In this document: positions 7,720 to 16,335 of the stretch, piece after piece
Position numbering within the stretch: position 1 is the first letter of the stretch
How the letters are laid out: each line of letters starts with the position of its first letter
Notes under the pieces: model-generated
Told to the model about the DNA's origin: nothing
Database searches by the model: none
What the model saw: only the letters and a program-made list of their open reading frames with translations
DNA from: Shewanella intestini
GTDB taxonomy: Bacteria > Pseudomonadota > Gammaproteobacteria > Enterobacterales > Shewanellaceae
DNA: 64,000 nucleotides
Assembly: GCF_018221465.1 (NCBI RefSeq)
Contig: NZ_JAAIKR010000004.1
Coordinates: 1 to 64,000 of the forward strand
Reading direction: 5' to 3'
Position numbers and translations under genes: made by a program

Positions 7720-10700
7720 GTGGTATCAGCTCTTAAACAAAAAATGACACAACCGTCTTCGTATCATATCGGTCACAGTTGGTTTGGGTATTTTTACTTA
7801 ACCGGCCAATATGCGCTGACGTTAACGACAAGCGGTATTGAATTCCATCGTCAGCAGGGGCGCTTTTTAGCGCGCTGTCGCCGGCCGCAATTAGCGCCTG
7901 AATCGTTAGTGTTCAGTTGGCCGCAATTGATCTCGCCACCTAAATTTGTCGCAAGCTTTTTAGGCTACCATCTCCAGTTTCAAGCTGACGGCAAACCGTA
8001 TCAAATTCATTTTTTGAGTTACTTTTCTCAGCGTAAATTTAATCGCTTGGTTCATCGCTTATGGGCCAATGCCAATGAGCAAAAGCTCTGCGATTTAATT
8101 AACCGAGTCGAAACCACTATTCAATCTCGATACTTGCGTCAATCTATGCTTGATAAAATACGCCCAAGAATGATGCGTGAACAGCGGCGCTGGTTTCCTT
8201 GGTGTCAGGATGTGGAATTGTCGCCTAATTTGCAAATAGCGCTAAAAAAGTTAACCCAATATTGTCATTGGAATACTCGCGACATCGACCAAATTAGAGA
8301 GTCTTATATTCAATCTCAATTGCGTCGCTTTAGTGATTTTTTTGAACAAGTTGAATCGAACCCACTAACGGAAAAGCAGCGCCGAGCCTGCGTGATTGAT
8401 GAAGACAATAATTTATTACTGGCAGGTGCTGGAACCGGTAAAACAAGTGTGATGGTTGGCCGTGCAGGGTATTTGGTTAAAAGCGGCCAAGCCCAAGCGG
8501 AGGACATTTTATTACTGGCTTATGGACGAAAAGCCGCCAATGAAATGGATGTCCGCATTAAGCAAAAGCTAGCGACTGACGCCATTAAAACCAGTACCTT
8601 TCATAGCTTAGGATTAAAGATTATTGCTGAGGTTGAAGGCAAAAAGCCTAGCTTGTCGCCTTGGGTTGATGATGAAAAAACTAAAAATAAATGGGTACAA
8701 AACACCTTAGATGCTCTGCTTGAAGACGGCAGTTATCGAAAGCAACTTTTTGAATACGTTAGCCAATATTATTACGTCGAAAAAAGCCCATTTGAATTTG
8801 AGTATGAAGGGGAATATTTTCAATATTTAAACGACAATGATATCCGCAGCCTTAAAGGTGAACGAGTTAAAAGCTTTGGTGAACTTTATATTGCCAATTG
8901 GTTTTTTTGTCATGGTATTGAGTATCAGTATGAAGCTAAATATCAGCATGAGGTAAACAGTGTTGAGTTTCGTCAATATCAGCCAGATTTCTATCTACCA
9001 GAATACGATATTTATATCGAATACTATGGCACTGACGACGATAATAGCACTGCGCCATACATCGACAATCAGCAATATTTAGCCTCAATTGAATGGAAGC
9101 GTGAATTACATAAAAGCCACCAAACAGTGTGTCTTGAGTTTTTTTATCATCAACATAAAAAAGGGCAACTAATTGATAAGTTAGCTCAGGCAATGTCATT
9201 GCAGCATATTGAGCCTAAGCCACTACCCGATGAAGCCATTTTAGCCACCTTGAATGAACTTGGCAGGGTGACAGAATTAGCCAAATTGTTTAGCCAGTTA
9301 ATTGGGTTATATAAATCCGCTTGTTTAGATAATGCCGGCTTGGAAAACATATTTGTAAACGCGCCAGAGAGCAAGCAAACCCGTAAGGCATTTGAGCTGT
9401 TAGAGCCAATATTACAGCGTTATCAACAACAGTTAGTTGCCGCAGGTGATATTGATTTTGAAGACATGATTAGCAAGGCAATAGCTTATGTGCAACAAGG
9501 ACAGTTTATTAGCCCTTGGCGCTATATTATGGTGGACGAGTTTCAAGATATATCCGAACCAAGAGCGCGGTTAGTAAAGGCGCTGACCGATACCGCGACT
9601 TCTGTTGTCGGTGCTCGTACTTCTCGCTCAAATGCATCGTTATTTTGCGTCGGCGATGACTGGCAAGCCATTTATCGCTTCAGCGGGGCTGATGTCCGTT
9701 TAACCACGCAATTTACCCACTACTTTGGCCCAACCGCAACAACCTCTTTAGATCAGACATTTCGCTTTAACAGCAGCATTGGTGATGTGGCCACCCAGTT
9801 TGTGACTAAAAACCCTGTGCAGCTTAAAAAAGATATTCGCAGTGTATCTCAAGTGGCATATCCGGCAGTGTCATTAATTCGCCGAGGCAACCACCAACAA
9901 GCCACTGATGCTGCCCCCAGCGCGAATGCCTTAGAGCAAGCCTTAGCGGCAATTAGTCAACGGGTAAGCGATAATATAGATAAACTAAAAACGAAGCCAA
10001 CAGTGTATTTGCTAGGTCGATTTTGGTTTCAACTACCGGACAAAAATGGCTTATATCAACTAAATAAACAGTTTCAAAATTTACATATTGAATGTCAGTC
10101 TTTTCACGCCTCAAAAGGTAAAGAAGCTGACTACGTAGTGATTATGGGAATGAAAACCGGCGCACATGGTTTTCCGTCGCAAAAAATTACCCCGCCAATA
10201 TTAGATGCCTTTTTACCCCAAGTTGAGGCATTTGAATTTGCTGAAGAGCGGCGTTTATTTTATGTGGCATTAACCCGTGCTAAACACCGTGTATATATAG
10301 TGGCTGATATGACCGATGCGAGCCCGTTTGTCATCGAACTAATAAAAGAAAACTATGCCATTGAGCAACATGAATTTAGCACTTCGTTAATCCAAAAAAT
10401 ATTTGCAGATATTCATTGCCAGCGTTGTAAAACAGGAACGTTGAGGCCAAGGACAGGCAAGGTTAAGACATTTTATTCCTGTTCACATTTTCCGCTATGC
10501 GACCATAAGGAACAAGGGTGTAGTGAATGCGGCAGCCCAATGACGCGCAATCGTTTTAATGGTTTTAACGTGTGCCTGAATGATGCTTGTGGCCATACTG
10601 CGCCATTATGCCGTATTTGCGGTGGTGATATGGTGCTCAGAAAAAGTGCTCGCGGTGAGTTTTGGGGGTGTCAAAATTATCGCGGAAACACCGCTTCTAG

Positions 10701-10746
10701 CTGCAAGCACGCTATCGATAAGTCAACAGTTGTTATGCCAAGTTAA
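7720..10746 (+). CDS. HelD-like SF1 helicase with nuclease-like insert and C-terminal zinc ribbons
   Basis: This 1008-residue protein is collinear with DNA helicase IV: SDFFEQVESNPLTEKQ, Walker A LLAGAGTGKTSV near residue 235, MVDEFQDIS (Walker B) near 605, VGDDWQAIYRFSGAD, and a late helicase motif YVALTRAKHRVY. It is much longer than E. coli HelD (684 residues). Around residue 420 it carries QPDFYLPEYDIYIEYYG, which looks like a PD-(D/E)XK nuclease core set between helicase motifs. From about residue 899 it has several CXXC zinc-ribbon units similar to topoisomerase I C-terminal fingers. A DNA repair or invading-DNA role is inferred. The GTG start has TAGG nearby; an ATG at 7744 is the alternative. 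Confidence 0.85.
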   Translation: MVSALKQKMTQPSSYHIGHSWFGYFYLTGQYALTLTTSGIEFHRQQGRFLARCRRPQLAPESLVFSWPQLISPPKFVASFLGYHLQFQADGKPYQIHFLSYFSQRKFNRLVHRLWANANEQKLCDLINRVETTIQSRYLRQSMLDKIRPRMMREQRRWFPWCQDVELSPNLQIALKKLTQYCHWNTRDIDQIRESYIQSQLRRFSDFFEQVESNPLTEKQRRACVIDEDNNLLLAGAGTGKTSVMVGRAGYLVKSGQAQAEDILLLAYGRKAANEMDVRIKQKLATDAIKTSTFHSLGLKIIAEVEGKKPSLSPWVDDEKTKNKWVQNTLDALLEDGSYRKQLFEYVSQYYYVEKSPFEFEYEGEYFQYLNDNDIRSLKGERVKSFGELYIANWFFCHGIEYQYEAKYQHEVNSVEFRQYQPDFYLPEYDIYIEYYGTDDDNSTAPYIDNQQYLASIEWKRELHKSHQTVCLEFFYHQHKKGQLIDKLAQAMSLQHIEPKPLPDEAILATLNELGRVTELAKLFSQLIGLYKSACLDNAGLENIFVNAPESKQTRKAFELLEPILQRYQQQLVAAGDIDFEDMISKAIAYVQQGQFISPWRYIMVDEFQDISEPRARLVKALTDTATSVVGARTSRSNASLFCVGDDWQAIYRFSGADVRLTTQFTHYFGPTATTSLDQTFRFNSSIGDVATQFVTKNPVQLKKDIRSVSQVAYPAVSLIRRGNHQQATDAAPSANALEQALAAISQRVSDNIDKLKTKPTVYLLGRFWFQLPDKNGLYQLNKQFQNLHIECQSFHASKGKEADYVVIMGMKTGAHGFPSQKITPPILDAFLPQVEAFEFAEERRLFYVALTRAKHRVYIVADMTDASPFVIELIKENYAIEQHEFSTSLIQKIFADIHCQRCKTGTLRPRTGKVKTFYSCSHFPLCDHKEQGCSECGSPMTRNRFNGFNVCLNDACGHTAPLCRICGGDMVLRKSARGEFWGCQNYRGNTASSCKHAIDKSTVVMPS

Positions 10747-10815
10747 TGGTAGAGGCAGCAAGGCGTTATTTAATTTGTTGCTTTGCCTTGTTATCAATGG
10801 AAAAGGCGATTAAAC

Positions 10816-10965
10816 ATGAGGTTTATTGAGGGGGAAATGGTAGAGGGGGTTAGTCATCACTGGCTAGAAAAACACGCGGCACTCGACATGTGGTGTGAAT
10901 GGCTAGAGCAACACATGAACCCTAGAGATAATGTAGTATTGCTTAACCCATTCAAAGGTCACTAA
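10816..10965 (+). CDS. Possible 49-residue protein
   Basis: A short frame beginning MRFIEGEMVEGVSHHWLEKH, acidic and tryptophan-rich (three Trp). AAAAGGCG lies 6 nt upstream. It starts 70 bp after the helicase stop on the same strand, so it could be co-transcribed. I recognise no family. It may be a genuine small protein or the remnant of a larger one. Confidence 0.35.
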   Translation: MRFIEGEMVEGVSHHWLEKHAALDMWCEWLEQHMNPRDNVVLLNPFKGH

Positions 10966-11107
10966 TTAAAATGGTTTAAGCCTTTATTGCTTTCAATTGA
11001 GCACAAATGCTTTAACGCCTTTAGCGTGTAATCAGCATTTACCTGTTGTAGCGTGTAAATTGATAGAAGTGCCAGATTAAGTGGCCAGTATGATGAAAGG
11101 GCAAGAT

Positions 11108-11344
11108 ATGAAAGTGACTACCTCAAAGCAATTAAGTAACTGTTTAAAAGATACACGTTTGTCGATGCAGCTTTCACAGGGGAAAGTGGCAAGCAAAGTC
11201 GGTATTCGACAAGATACGGTGTCAAAGTTTGAGCAGAACCCAGACTCAACAAAACTAGCGACCTTATTTAAATTGCTTTCGTCACTCAACCTCGAAATTG
11301 AACTGAAGCCAAGGGGATCGGAGTATGATTCAGCGAGTGTGTAA
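11108..11344 (+). CDS. HipB-like helix-turn-helix protein without a HipA partner
   Basis: A 78-residue XRE-type protein. It begins MKVTTSKQLSNCLKDTRLSM and continues with a helix-turn-helix (LSQGKVASKVGIRQDTVSKFE) and LKLLSSLNLEIELKPR, a pattern seen in HipB antitoxins. The ATG at 11108 has AAGGG 7 nt upstream. In known hipBA modules hipA overlaps or follows hipB directly; here no HipA-like frame follows, only the old fis terminator and the integrated element. It is therefore an orphan regulator or the relic of a toxin-antitoxin pair. Confidence 0.75.
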   Translation: MKVTTSKQLSNCLKDTRLSMQLSQGKVASKVGIRQDTVSKFEQNPDSTKLATLFKLLSSLNLEIELKPRGSEYDSASV

Positions 11345-11461
11345 CCCTCCCTTAAAATTAGAATGTGTTATATAGCAGTTAAGTTTTATCGTAATCCTTG
11401 TTTAAAATATGCTCGATATAAGGGATGGTTATAGTGGGTTTAATTGTGGGGTCAAAATGTA

Positions 11462-11493
11462 AAACGGGCTTTCCATTGCTGGAAAGCCCGTTT
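11462..11493 (-). terminator. Probable original fis terminator, displaced by the element
   Basis: A perfect 14-bp stem (aaacgggctttcca / tggaaagcccgttt) lies just outside the left attachment site, on the side that was downstream of fis before insertion. On the minus strand it is followed by TTTACATTTT. It is now about 4.9 kb from fis. It could also serve the convergent hipB-like gene. Confidence 0.65.
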
Positions 11494-11520
11494 CAATACA
11501 ACAGCTTAAGAATTTCTTCT

Positions 11521-11535
11521 TAGTTCATGCCGTAT
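11521..11535. repeat. attL: Left attachment repeat of the fis-integrated element
   Basis: The 15-mer tagttcatgccgtat is identical to 16423-16437, the last codons of fis. The two copies bracket an integrase-bearing segment, which is the structure expected of att sites. The bases beyond it differ at the two ends. Confidence 0.85.
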
Positions 11536-11665
11536 CAGTTAATTCATTGTTTTGTGATCTTTTTAGATGTTCCGTGATTCTTATCTAGCCCTTTATATAT
11601 AAGGTTTTTTGTCTTATTTGTGTTCTATTTTGTTCTTTGTTGTTTTAGGTTAGACTATCCTTTGT

Positions 11666-11685
11666 GTGTAACTATGCGTGTAACT
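11666..11685. repeat. Left copy of a 20-bp element-end repeat (candidate integrase arm site)
   Basis: gtgtaactatgcgtgtaact contains gtgtaact twice at an 12-bp step. The identical 20-mer lies at 16336-16355 near the other end. Paired octamers near both ends resemble arm-type sites of tyrosine integrases. This copy also overlaps the region just upstream of int, so it may help autoregulation. Confidence 0.6.
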
Positions 11686-11695
11686 GGCAAGGGAT

Positions 11696-13072
11696 ATGAC
11701 AAAGAAAACTTTACTAACAGACACTAAGCTTAAGAAGCTCCTGAGAGCCGATTTAAGCAAACAAGAGTCTCACAGCGTTGGAATGGGTTTAAGTGTTCGA
11801 GTAACACCCTCACAACGTCAATCTGGAAGCGTTAGGCCTGATAACAACCTGCTTTGGTTGTATCGCTATCGTGTTGGAGATAGAGCCACCAGCCCCAAAG
11901 CATTAACGCTTGGCAAGTATCCAGAGATTAGTCTGTCTCAAGCTACCGCGATTAGGGATAAGTGTCGTAAGTGGTTGGCAGCAGGCAAAGATCCTAAGAA
12001 CGAGCTAGCTATTCAGAAGCAAGATACCCTAAAACCTTTGACTGTTAAGCAAGGGCTTGAGCTTTGGCTAAGTGACTTCAACGCCAGAAAGCGTGTTAAC
12101 GCAGAAAAACACTTTGCTCAGTTCCGAAAATACATATTTCCTACCCTTGCTGATCTTCCCTTAGAGCAAATCACTAAACCGATGTGGATTCGCTGCTTAC
12201 ATCGTTCTGATGATAAATGGTCAGTCGCTCGCGGTTACACACTCAATAATCTTAAGCAGGCTTTACGTTTCCTAAAGAAACAGGGACACAAGCTAGATAC
12301 TGATGTATTTGAAATCGACTTTGACGACATAGGCGCAGCCAAGCAGAAGAAATCGAGCCGAGCGGCGGTAGAAGTGCCTGATGGAGAGGGAAACATTGAA
12401 TGGGATGAATTGCGTGATCTAGTTGAGTTCAGCTTCAACGGAAAGATGGTTCCGTATTATCAAAACCTTTTACAAATCTTGTTGGTGACAGGGGCGAGGA
12501 CTCAAGAGGTAAGGCTATCCAGGTCTAGTGAGTGGGATTTGAAGCGTAGGGTTTGGACTTGTCCAGCAGAACACAACAAGGTCAAAGACAAAGCGCGGCA
12601 AGCTGGTGGTATTGGCGATATTGTTAGACCTATCCCTGAGTTTATCTGTCCACTTATTGAGAGCCTAGTTACCAACAATCCAGACGGTTATCTTCTTGGT
12701 GAGCTTAAGCAAGCGCCAGCGGTGAGCGCATGGGGTGGCAAGCTGTCACAGCGTATTGGCTGGATTAGTGACGATGAAGTGAAGCAGCACAAGCAAGCTG
12801 GAAAGCCCCTCAAAGATCACCCTAAATTCTTTCGGTTCCATCACCTAAGACATACGTTTAGTACAGCATTGAATGAGCTTCAAACCGATAACTACGCCAT
12901 TGAAATGATGCTCGGTCATGCGTTGCCAAGGATTGAGGGGAACTACAACAACTCAAGCGCAATGAAGCGTAAAGCTAATTTGCTTAGGGTTTGGTGTTCA
13001 CATATTGAGAAGCTATTAGAGCGTGGTGAGTTGGCTAGCAACGTGGTGAGCTTTGGGGGTAGTCATGGCTAA
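11696..13072 (+). CDS. int: Tyrosine recombinase (integrase) of the fis element
   Basis: A 458-residue P4-type integrase with an N-terminal DUF4102-like arm-binding region (VRVTPS, LWLYRYRVG, LTLGKYPEISLSQA). The core-binding domain spans about residues 110-200. The catalytic domain has all expected residues: Arg268 in VTGARTQEV, HHLRHTF (His382, Arg385), LGH at 406-408, and Tyr417 as nucleophile. It sits at one end of the element next to attL, as is usual. Its product would recombine the 15-bp core at the 3' end of fis. Its last codons overlap the next gene, suggesting coupled translation. Confidence 0.93.
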   Translation: MTKKTLLTDTKLKKLLRADLSKQESHSVGMGLSVRVTPSQRQSGSVRPDNNLLWLYRYRVGDRATSPKALTLGKYPEISLSQATAIRDKCRKWLAAGKDPKNELAIQKQDTLKPLTVKQGLELWLSDFNARKRVNAEKHFAQFRKYIFPTLADLPLEQITKPMWIRCLHRSDDKWSVARGYTLNNLKQALRFLKKQGHKLDTDVFEIDFDDIGAAKQKKSSRAAVEVPDGEGNIEWDELRDLVEFSFNGKMVPYYQNLLQILLVTGARTQEVRLSRSSEWDLKRRVWTCPAEHNKVKDKARQAGGIGDIVRPIPEFICPLIESLVTNNPDGYLLGELKQAPAVSAWGGKLSQRIGWISDDEVKQHKQAGKPLKDHPKFFRFHHLRHTFSTALNELQTDNYAIEMMLGHALPRIEGNYNNSSAMKRKANLLRVWCSHIEKLLERGELASNVVSFGGSHG

Positions 13073-13751
13073 GATTGGTGATACTGATTGGCGTTTGACT
13101 GACTTCCAAAAAAGCGAGCTGATTAACGGCTTGGGGTTGGGTGGTGATCATTACAGCAAGCTAGTAAGTCAGTTATTTGATGAAACTGAAAAGCAAATGA
13201 GACTGGCAGAGTTGCCGAGTGGTAACGGTAGGCCACTCAAGCAAGAGCGATTCGATAAGCTGATACAGCAGGCTACAGCGCTTCAAAGCACATTGAGTGA
13301 GCTAGACGGAATATCTAGGGCGTTTCTAGATAGTGAGGTAGTTCCCAAAGCTAGCCTTGTTGAAACCGTCAGATTAGAGTCAGAGTCGAGCTACGAACCA
13401 AGTCTGTCGGCTGTTTTGGATAGCTTGAAAAAGCAAACTGAGACCTATGTCAGAAATCACAAGGGATATCTCAGCAAGTGGGAAATGGTTTTAGAGCATT
13501 GCTTTATCGCCTATTGGGCGTTGGTATCCCACGATGCTTGGGGTATTGATATCGAATCACACCCTGATAGCACAAGGAAAAGATTCCAGTTCGCTCACAG
13601 TCGAAAGAGCCTGTTTGTTAAGTACTGCCTGATCGTTCTTAATGAGGATGAAAGTAATCCTTTGATAGGTGAGGATTCAATAAAGAACTGCCTCAAAAGC
13701 GCAGGTTGGTATCAGCGCAGAATGAGAGCCTTTGAAAGGGGGATAAACTAG
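13065..13751 (+). CDS. Unknown protein co-translated with the integrase
   Basis: A 228-residue protein, mostly helical by composition, beginning MAKIGDTDWRLTDFQKSELI. The ATG at 13065 overlaps the integrase stop by 8 bp and has GGGGGT just upstream, so translation is coupled. The central part (LDSLKKQTETYVRNHKGYLSKWE) is charged, and the C-terminus is basic (GWYQRRMRAFERG). I recognise no domain. Its coupling to int suggests a role in excision or stabilising the integrase complex, or in replication control; this is only inference from position. Confidence 0.75.
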   Translation: MAKIGDTDWRLTDFQKSELINGLGLGGDHYSKLVSQLFDETEKQMRLAELPSGNGRPLKQERFDKLIQQATALQSTLSELDGISRAFLDSEVVPKASLVETVRLESESSYEPSLSAVLDSLKKQTETYVRNHKGYLSKWEMVLEHCFIAYWALVSHDAWGIDIESHPDSTRKRFQFAHSRKSLFVKYCLIVLNEDESNPLIGEDSIKNCLKSAGWYQRRMRAFERGIN

Positions 13752-13837
13752 GGAGGTTAAGGATATGGTTCCTACCCCCTTTAAATAGTCGCATACCAAG
13801 AAAATGAACCTCGAACAAACAACAAGAGAGGTTCAAT

Positions 13838-14035
13838 ATGTTTTCTTCCAGTCAGCGTTTTCTTACCACCAAGCAAGTTTGTGAGTCACTAGGCGTAGGC
13901 CGAACATGGCTCTATAACGCAGAGAAGCAAGGTCGCTACCCTAAAGGCGTCCGTCTTACTCCTCGCTGTGTTCGCTATCGTGCCGATCTCCATGAGCAAT
14001 TTGTTCAAGGTGATTGGTCGCCAGAAGCAGCATAA
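13838..14035 (+). CDS. AlpA-like MerR-type helix-turn-helix regulator
   Basis: A 65-residue protein with the AlpA family pattern FLTTKQVCESLGVGRTWLYN, followed by YPKGVRLTPRCVRYRADLHEQFV. AlpA-type proteins of P4-like elements act as activators or excisionases controlling int. AGAGG lies 8 nt before the ATG. The next gene starts 12 bp after its stop, so the two are co-transcribed. As the only recognisable regulator in the element it is the likely switch between integrated and excised states. Confidence 0.88.
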   Translation: MFSSSQRFLTTKQVCESLGVGRTWLYNAEKQGRYPKGVRLTPRCVRYRADLHEQFVQGDWSPEAA

Positions 14036-14047
14036 AGGGGAGGCACT

Positions 14048-14509
14048 ATGAAAAGTAAAAGCGCCACCCAGCATAAACCAAGCAGCGCCAAAACCGACAC
14101 TGGCAGCTTAACATGCCGGCCACCAAGCAAGCTAGAAAAGTGCTTGATGACGTTCTTGGGTCAAGGGCTTAAAGGGGTTCATACCCTCGACCAGCAGGTT
14201 GCTAGTATATCGCACGTGAAGCGCATGGAAGCGACTGGCAAGTATTGGACGAGTTGTCTTAATACCGATGTGTCGACCATGAAGAAAAAAGGTATCCAGG
14301 TATCATCTAAATTTGAGCCTTATCAAAGTGCTTATGGTTATGTGGCTAACTTTAAGCGTTATTGGTTAGCGGATTCTAAAGCCGCTCTGAAAGCAGTTAA
14401 GCAGGTTAATTTGCTTCGTCAAAAGCGTAAGGCGACCACTCTACAAATGGAGCAGATTAAGGGCTTTTTATCTCCATATTTAAGGAAAGAAAAAGTTAGT
14501 GATTGCTAA
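14048..14509 (+). CDS. Unknown basic protein of the fis element
   Basis: A 153-residue basic protein beginning MKSKSATQHKPSSAKTDTGS and rich in Lys and Ser at the start. The middle reads KLEKCLMTFLGQGLKGVHTLDQ and the C-terminus is strongly basic. The ATG follows GGGGAGG with 5 nt spacing, a strong site. It is coupled to the AlpA-like gene upstream and precedes the putative origin. I recognise no domain. The composition and position allow a nucleic-acid-binding role, but there is no direct evidence. Confidence 0.75.
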   Translation: MKSKSATQHKPSSAKTDTGSLTCRPPSKLEKCLMTFLGQGLKGVHTLDQQVASISHVKRMEATGKYWTSCLNTDVSTMKKKGIQVSSKFEPYQSAYGYVANFKRYWLADSKAALKAVKQVNLLRQKRKATTLQMEQIKGFLSPYLRKEKVSDC

Positions 14510-14586
14510 CTTTTAACCCTATATATACCAAGGGGTGAACAACATAGAACAACACCCCTAGGTTTTTTACCCCTCAAAATTGAAAC

Positions 14587-14668
14587 TTATCCACAGCGCC
14601 CTTTATATACAGCCTTGCTTGCTGGGTTAGTAGTTACTAACTCTCTGCTAGGTAATTAATAATACCTA
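14587..14668. promoter_or_regulatory. Candidate replication origin of the element
   Basis: A perfect DnaA box (TTATCCACA, 14587-14595) is followed by two inverted repeats: gttagta / tactaac at 14626-14641 and taggta / taccta at 14649-14668. They lie immediately upstream of the Gp2/Rep-like gene. Origins of rolling-circle elements often combine hairpins with host factor sites next to rep. No nick-site consensus was identified. Confidence 0.45.
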
Positions 14669-14697
14669 TAGAGGGGCTTATTAGGCCTTTAGTCTTT

Positions 14698-15285
14698 ATG
14701 ACCCAAATAACTCATCAAAAATGGTTCGAATATCGTGATGAAATTTGGTCGATCAATTCATCAAAAAGCGGATTGAGGACGGACATACTCAAAGCAATAC
14801 TGGGTGAGCTAGATGAAATGCTTTGTCGTCACAGAAAGGTGTTTGTTTGGCGGTTCGATCTTCACTTGCCATACCCCACTGATGACAACAAGCTGATCAC
14901 GGACTTTAATCGCAGACTCAGAAAGCGAGTGGAGCGACTTTATGATAGTGAATATTGCTATGCTTGGGTGCGAGAGCATGAGAAAGCCAAGAGCCAGCAC
15001 TATCACTTTGCGTTGATTCTCAATGGAAGCAAAGTTAATCATTATCACCAGCTAGCGGAATGGGTTCGAGATATTTGGGAGTATCACGGTTCAGTGTTCA
15101 TAGGTGATGCTGGTGGGCGTCATAGTGGCTGTGACTATCACAACCTAGAACGTGATAACCATCAGGCCATTGATGCTGCTAGCTATCACATCAGTTACAT
15201 GGCTAAGCCTAGAGGGAAAGGGTATCGTCCAAAACAAACCAAAGACTTTGGTTCTTCACGTCTAGCAAAACCTAACAAATGTTAA
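14698..15285 (+). CDS. Inovirus Gp2/YagK-YfjJ-type replication protein
   Basis: A 195-residue protein. VFVWRFDLHLPYP, the HUH-like QHYHFALILNG (about residues 100-110) and YHISYMAKPRGKGYRP (about 163-178) match the YagK/YfjJ family that includes the inovirus Gp2 replication initiator. These belong to the HUH superfamily: the two histidines bind metal and a tyrosine in the YHISY segment would cleave one DNA strand. No strong ribosome site is seen; the ATG at 14698 fits the family N-terminus. It is likely to drive replication of the excised element, using the structured region just upstream. Confidence 0.82.
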   Translation: MTQITHQKWFEYRDEIWSINSSKSGLRTDILKAILGELDEMLCRHRKVFVWRFDLHLPYPTDDNKLITDFNRRLRKRVERLYDSEYCYAWVREHEKAKSQHYHFALILNGSKVNHYHQLAEWVRDIWEYHGSVFIGDAGGRHSGCDYHNLERDNHQAIDAASYHISYMAKPRGKGYRPKQTKDFGSSRLAKPNKC

Positions 15286-15496
15286 GTATTGCTAAGGTCA
15301 TTCAATGATAAGTATGGTCAAGGTTTGTTAGATCTTAAGTAATCTAAAGGCTGAACGTTTAGTTATGTTTAGGTGTCACACGGTTTTCGTGACTAAGCCG
15401 TGACAGTTTCAGCGATGTTAACTCAGGTTATGGTATTTGGCTTACAATCTGTAAGTAATCATAAGGTTGTGGCTTGATGTTTCGGGAGGCTTTTGG

Positions 15497-15712
15497 ATGA
15501 ATCAATTAGAGCTACTAGCAACGGCTATCGTTACGGCCGACACTTGGACACCTCGCAGGTGGGTGGCTAAGTTTGGCGGTATTAACATTGCTCAAGCTAC
15601 GCATTTAAATAAAGACTATCGAGAAGCGCGAAAGACCATGTTTGCGAGGCTACCAGAGCAGGCAAGCCAAGAGCACTATGGTGGATTGTCAGAACATAGG
15701 GTTTGTTATTAG
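15497..15712 (+). CDS. 71-residue unknown protein of the fis element
   Basis: The ATG at 15497 is preceded by GGGAGG at 7 nt, a strong ribosome site, which decides the start over an upstream in-frame codon. The product begins MNQLELLATAIVTADTWTPR and has no transmembrane segment or known motif. It lies in the 3' half of the element between the Rep-like gene and the coiled-coil protein. Function unknown. Confidence 0.6.
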   Translation: MNQLELLATAIVTADTWTPRRWVAKFGGINIAQATHLNKDYREARKTMFARLPEQASQEHYGGLSEHRVCY

Positions 15713-15840
15713 GTTTTGAGCGTTCACGGTTTACCACGCTTCGTGTCTGATTAACCCAGTTAAACCAGTTGGGTTTCTTTGGGTTTTGTGACGGTCGCCT
15801 AGCGCTGAAATTTTTAATAATTATTACAGGGAAGTCATTT

Positions 15841-16317
15841 ATGAATTTAAAAATGTTGGTGGCACTTGTCGGGATTAATCTTTGTTTGGTTGGTTATCTG
15901 GCTTTTTCGGGGCCATATGAGATAAGAGTGACACCACAAGGTGAGCTTATAGGATTTGGTGGAAAGCTCAAAGAGCTCGCTCAAGGTCGAGAGTTCTGGG
16001 TTAAACAGCTTCAATTGGTAGAAAGAGAAATTCGGTGGGAGAGAACGCAGCCACAGCGACAGGCTGAACTCTTAAATGGCCTAAATGAAATCAATGCTGA
16101 GGTTGAATACCAAATTGCCAGTTATCGGAATGATTACCCAGGCGAGGTAATGAGCCAAGCTGAACTATTGAGAGAACAGGCTAATAGTTTAAGTCAGCAG
16201 GCTAATCACTTGGAGCGTGAGCAAATAAACTCTGAACTTGAGCGCTATCGGTTAGTGAGGATTCAGGAGCTTGTAAGAACTCAATCAGCAATCAAGCAGA
16301 GGTTAGTGGGCTTTTAG
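15841..16317 (+). CDS. Membrane-anchored coiled-coil protein of the fis element
   Basis: A 158-residue protein with one N-terminal hydrophobic segment (LKMLVALVGINLCLVGYLAF, residues 3-22) and no lipobox. A long, charged, probably coiled-coil region follows (about residues 60-155, rich in Glu, Gln, Leu and Arg, with QANSLSQQANHLEREQ). The ATG at 15841 has AGGGAAG upstream. The topology would place most of the protein on one side of the inner membrane. A role in superinfection exclusion, secretion or membrane association of the element is possible, but no family is recognised. Confidence 0.75.
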   Translation: MNLKMLVALVGINLCLVGYLAFSGPYEIRVTPQGELIGFGGKLKELAQGREFWVKQLQLVEREIRWERTQPQRQAELLNGLNEINAEVEYQIASYRNDYPGEVMSQAELLREQANSLSQQANHLEREQINSELERYRLVRIQELVRTQSAIKQRLVGF

Positions 16318-16335
16318 TTGGTGGGTTTATGTTGC

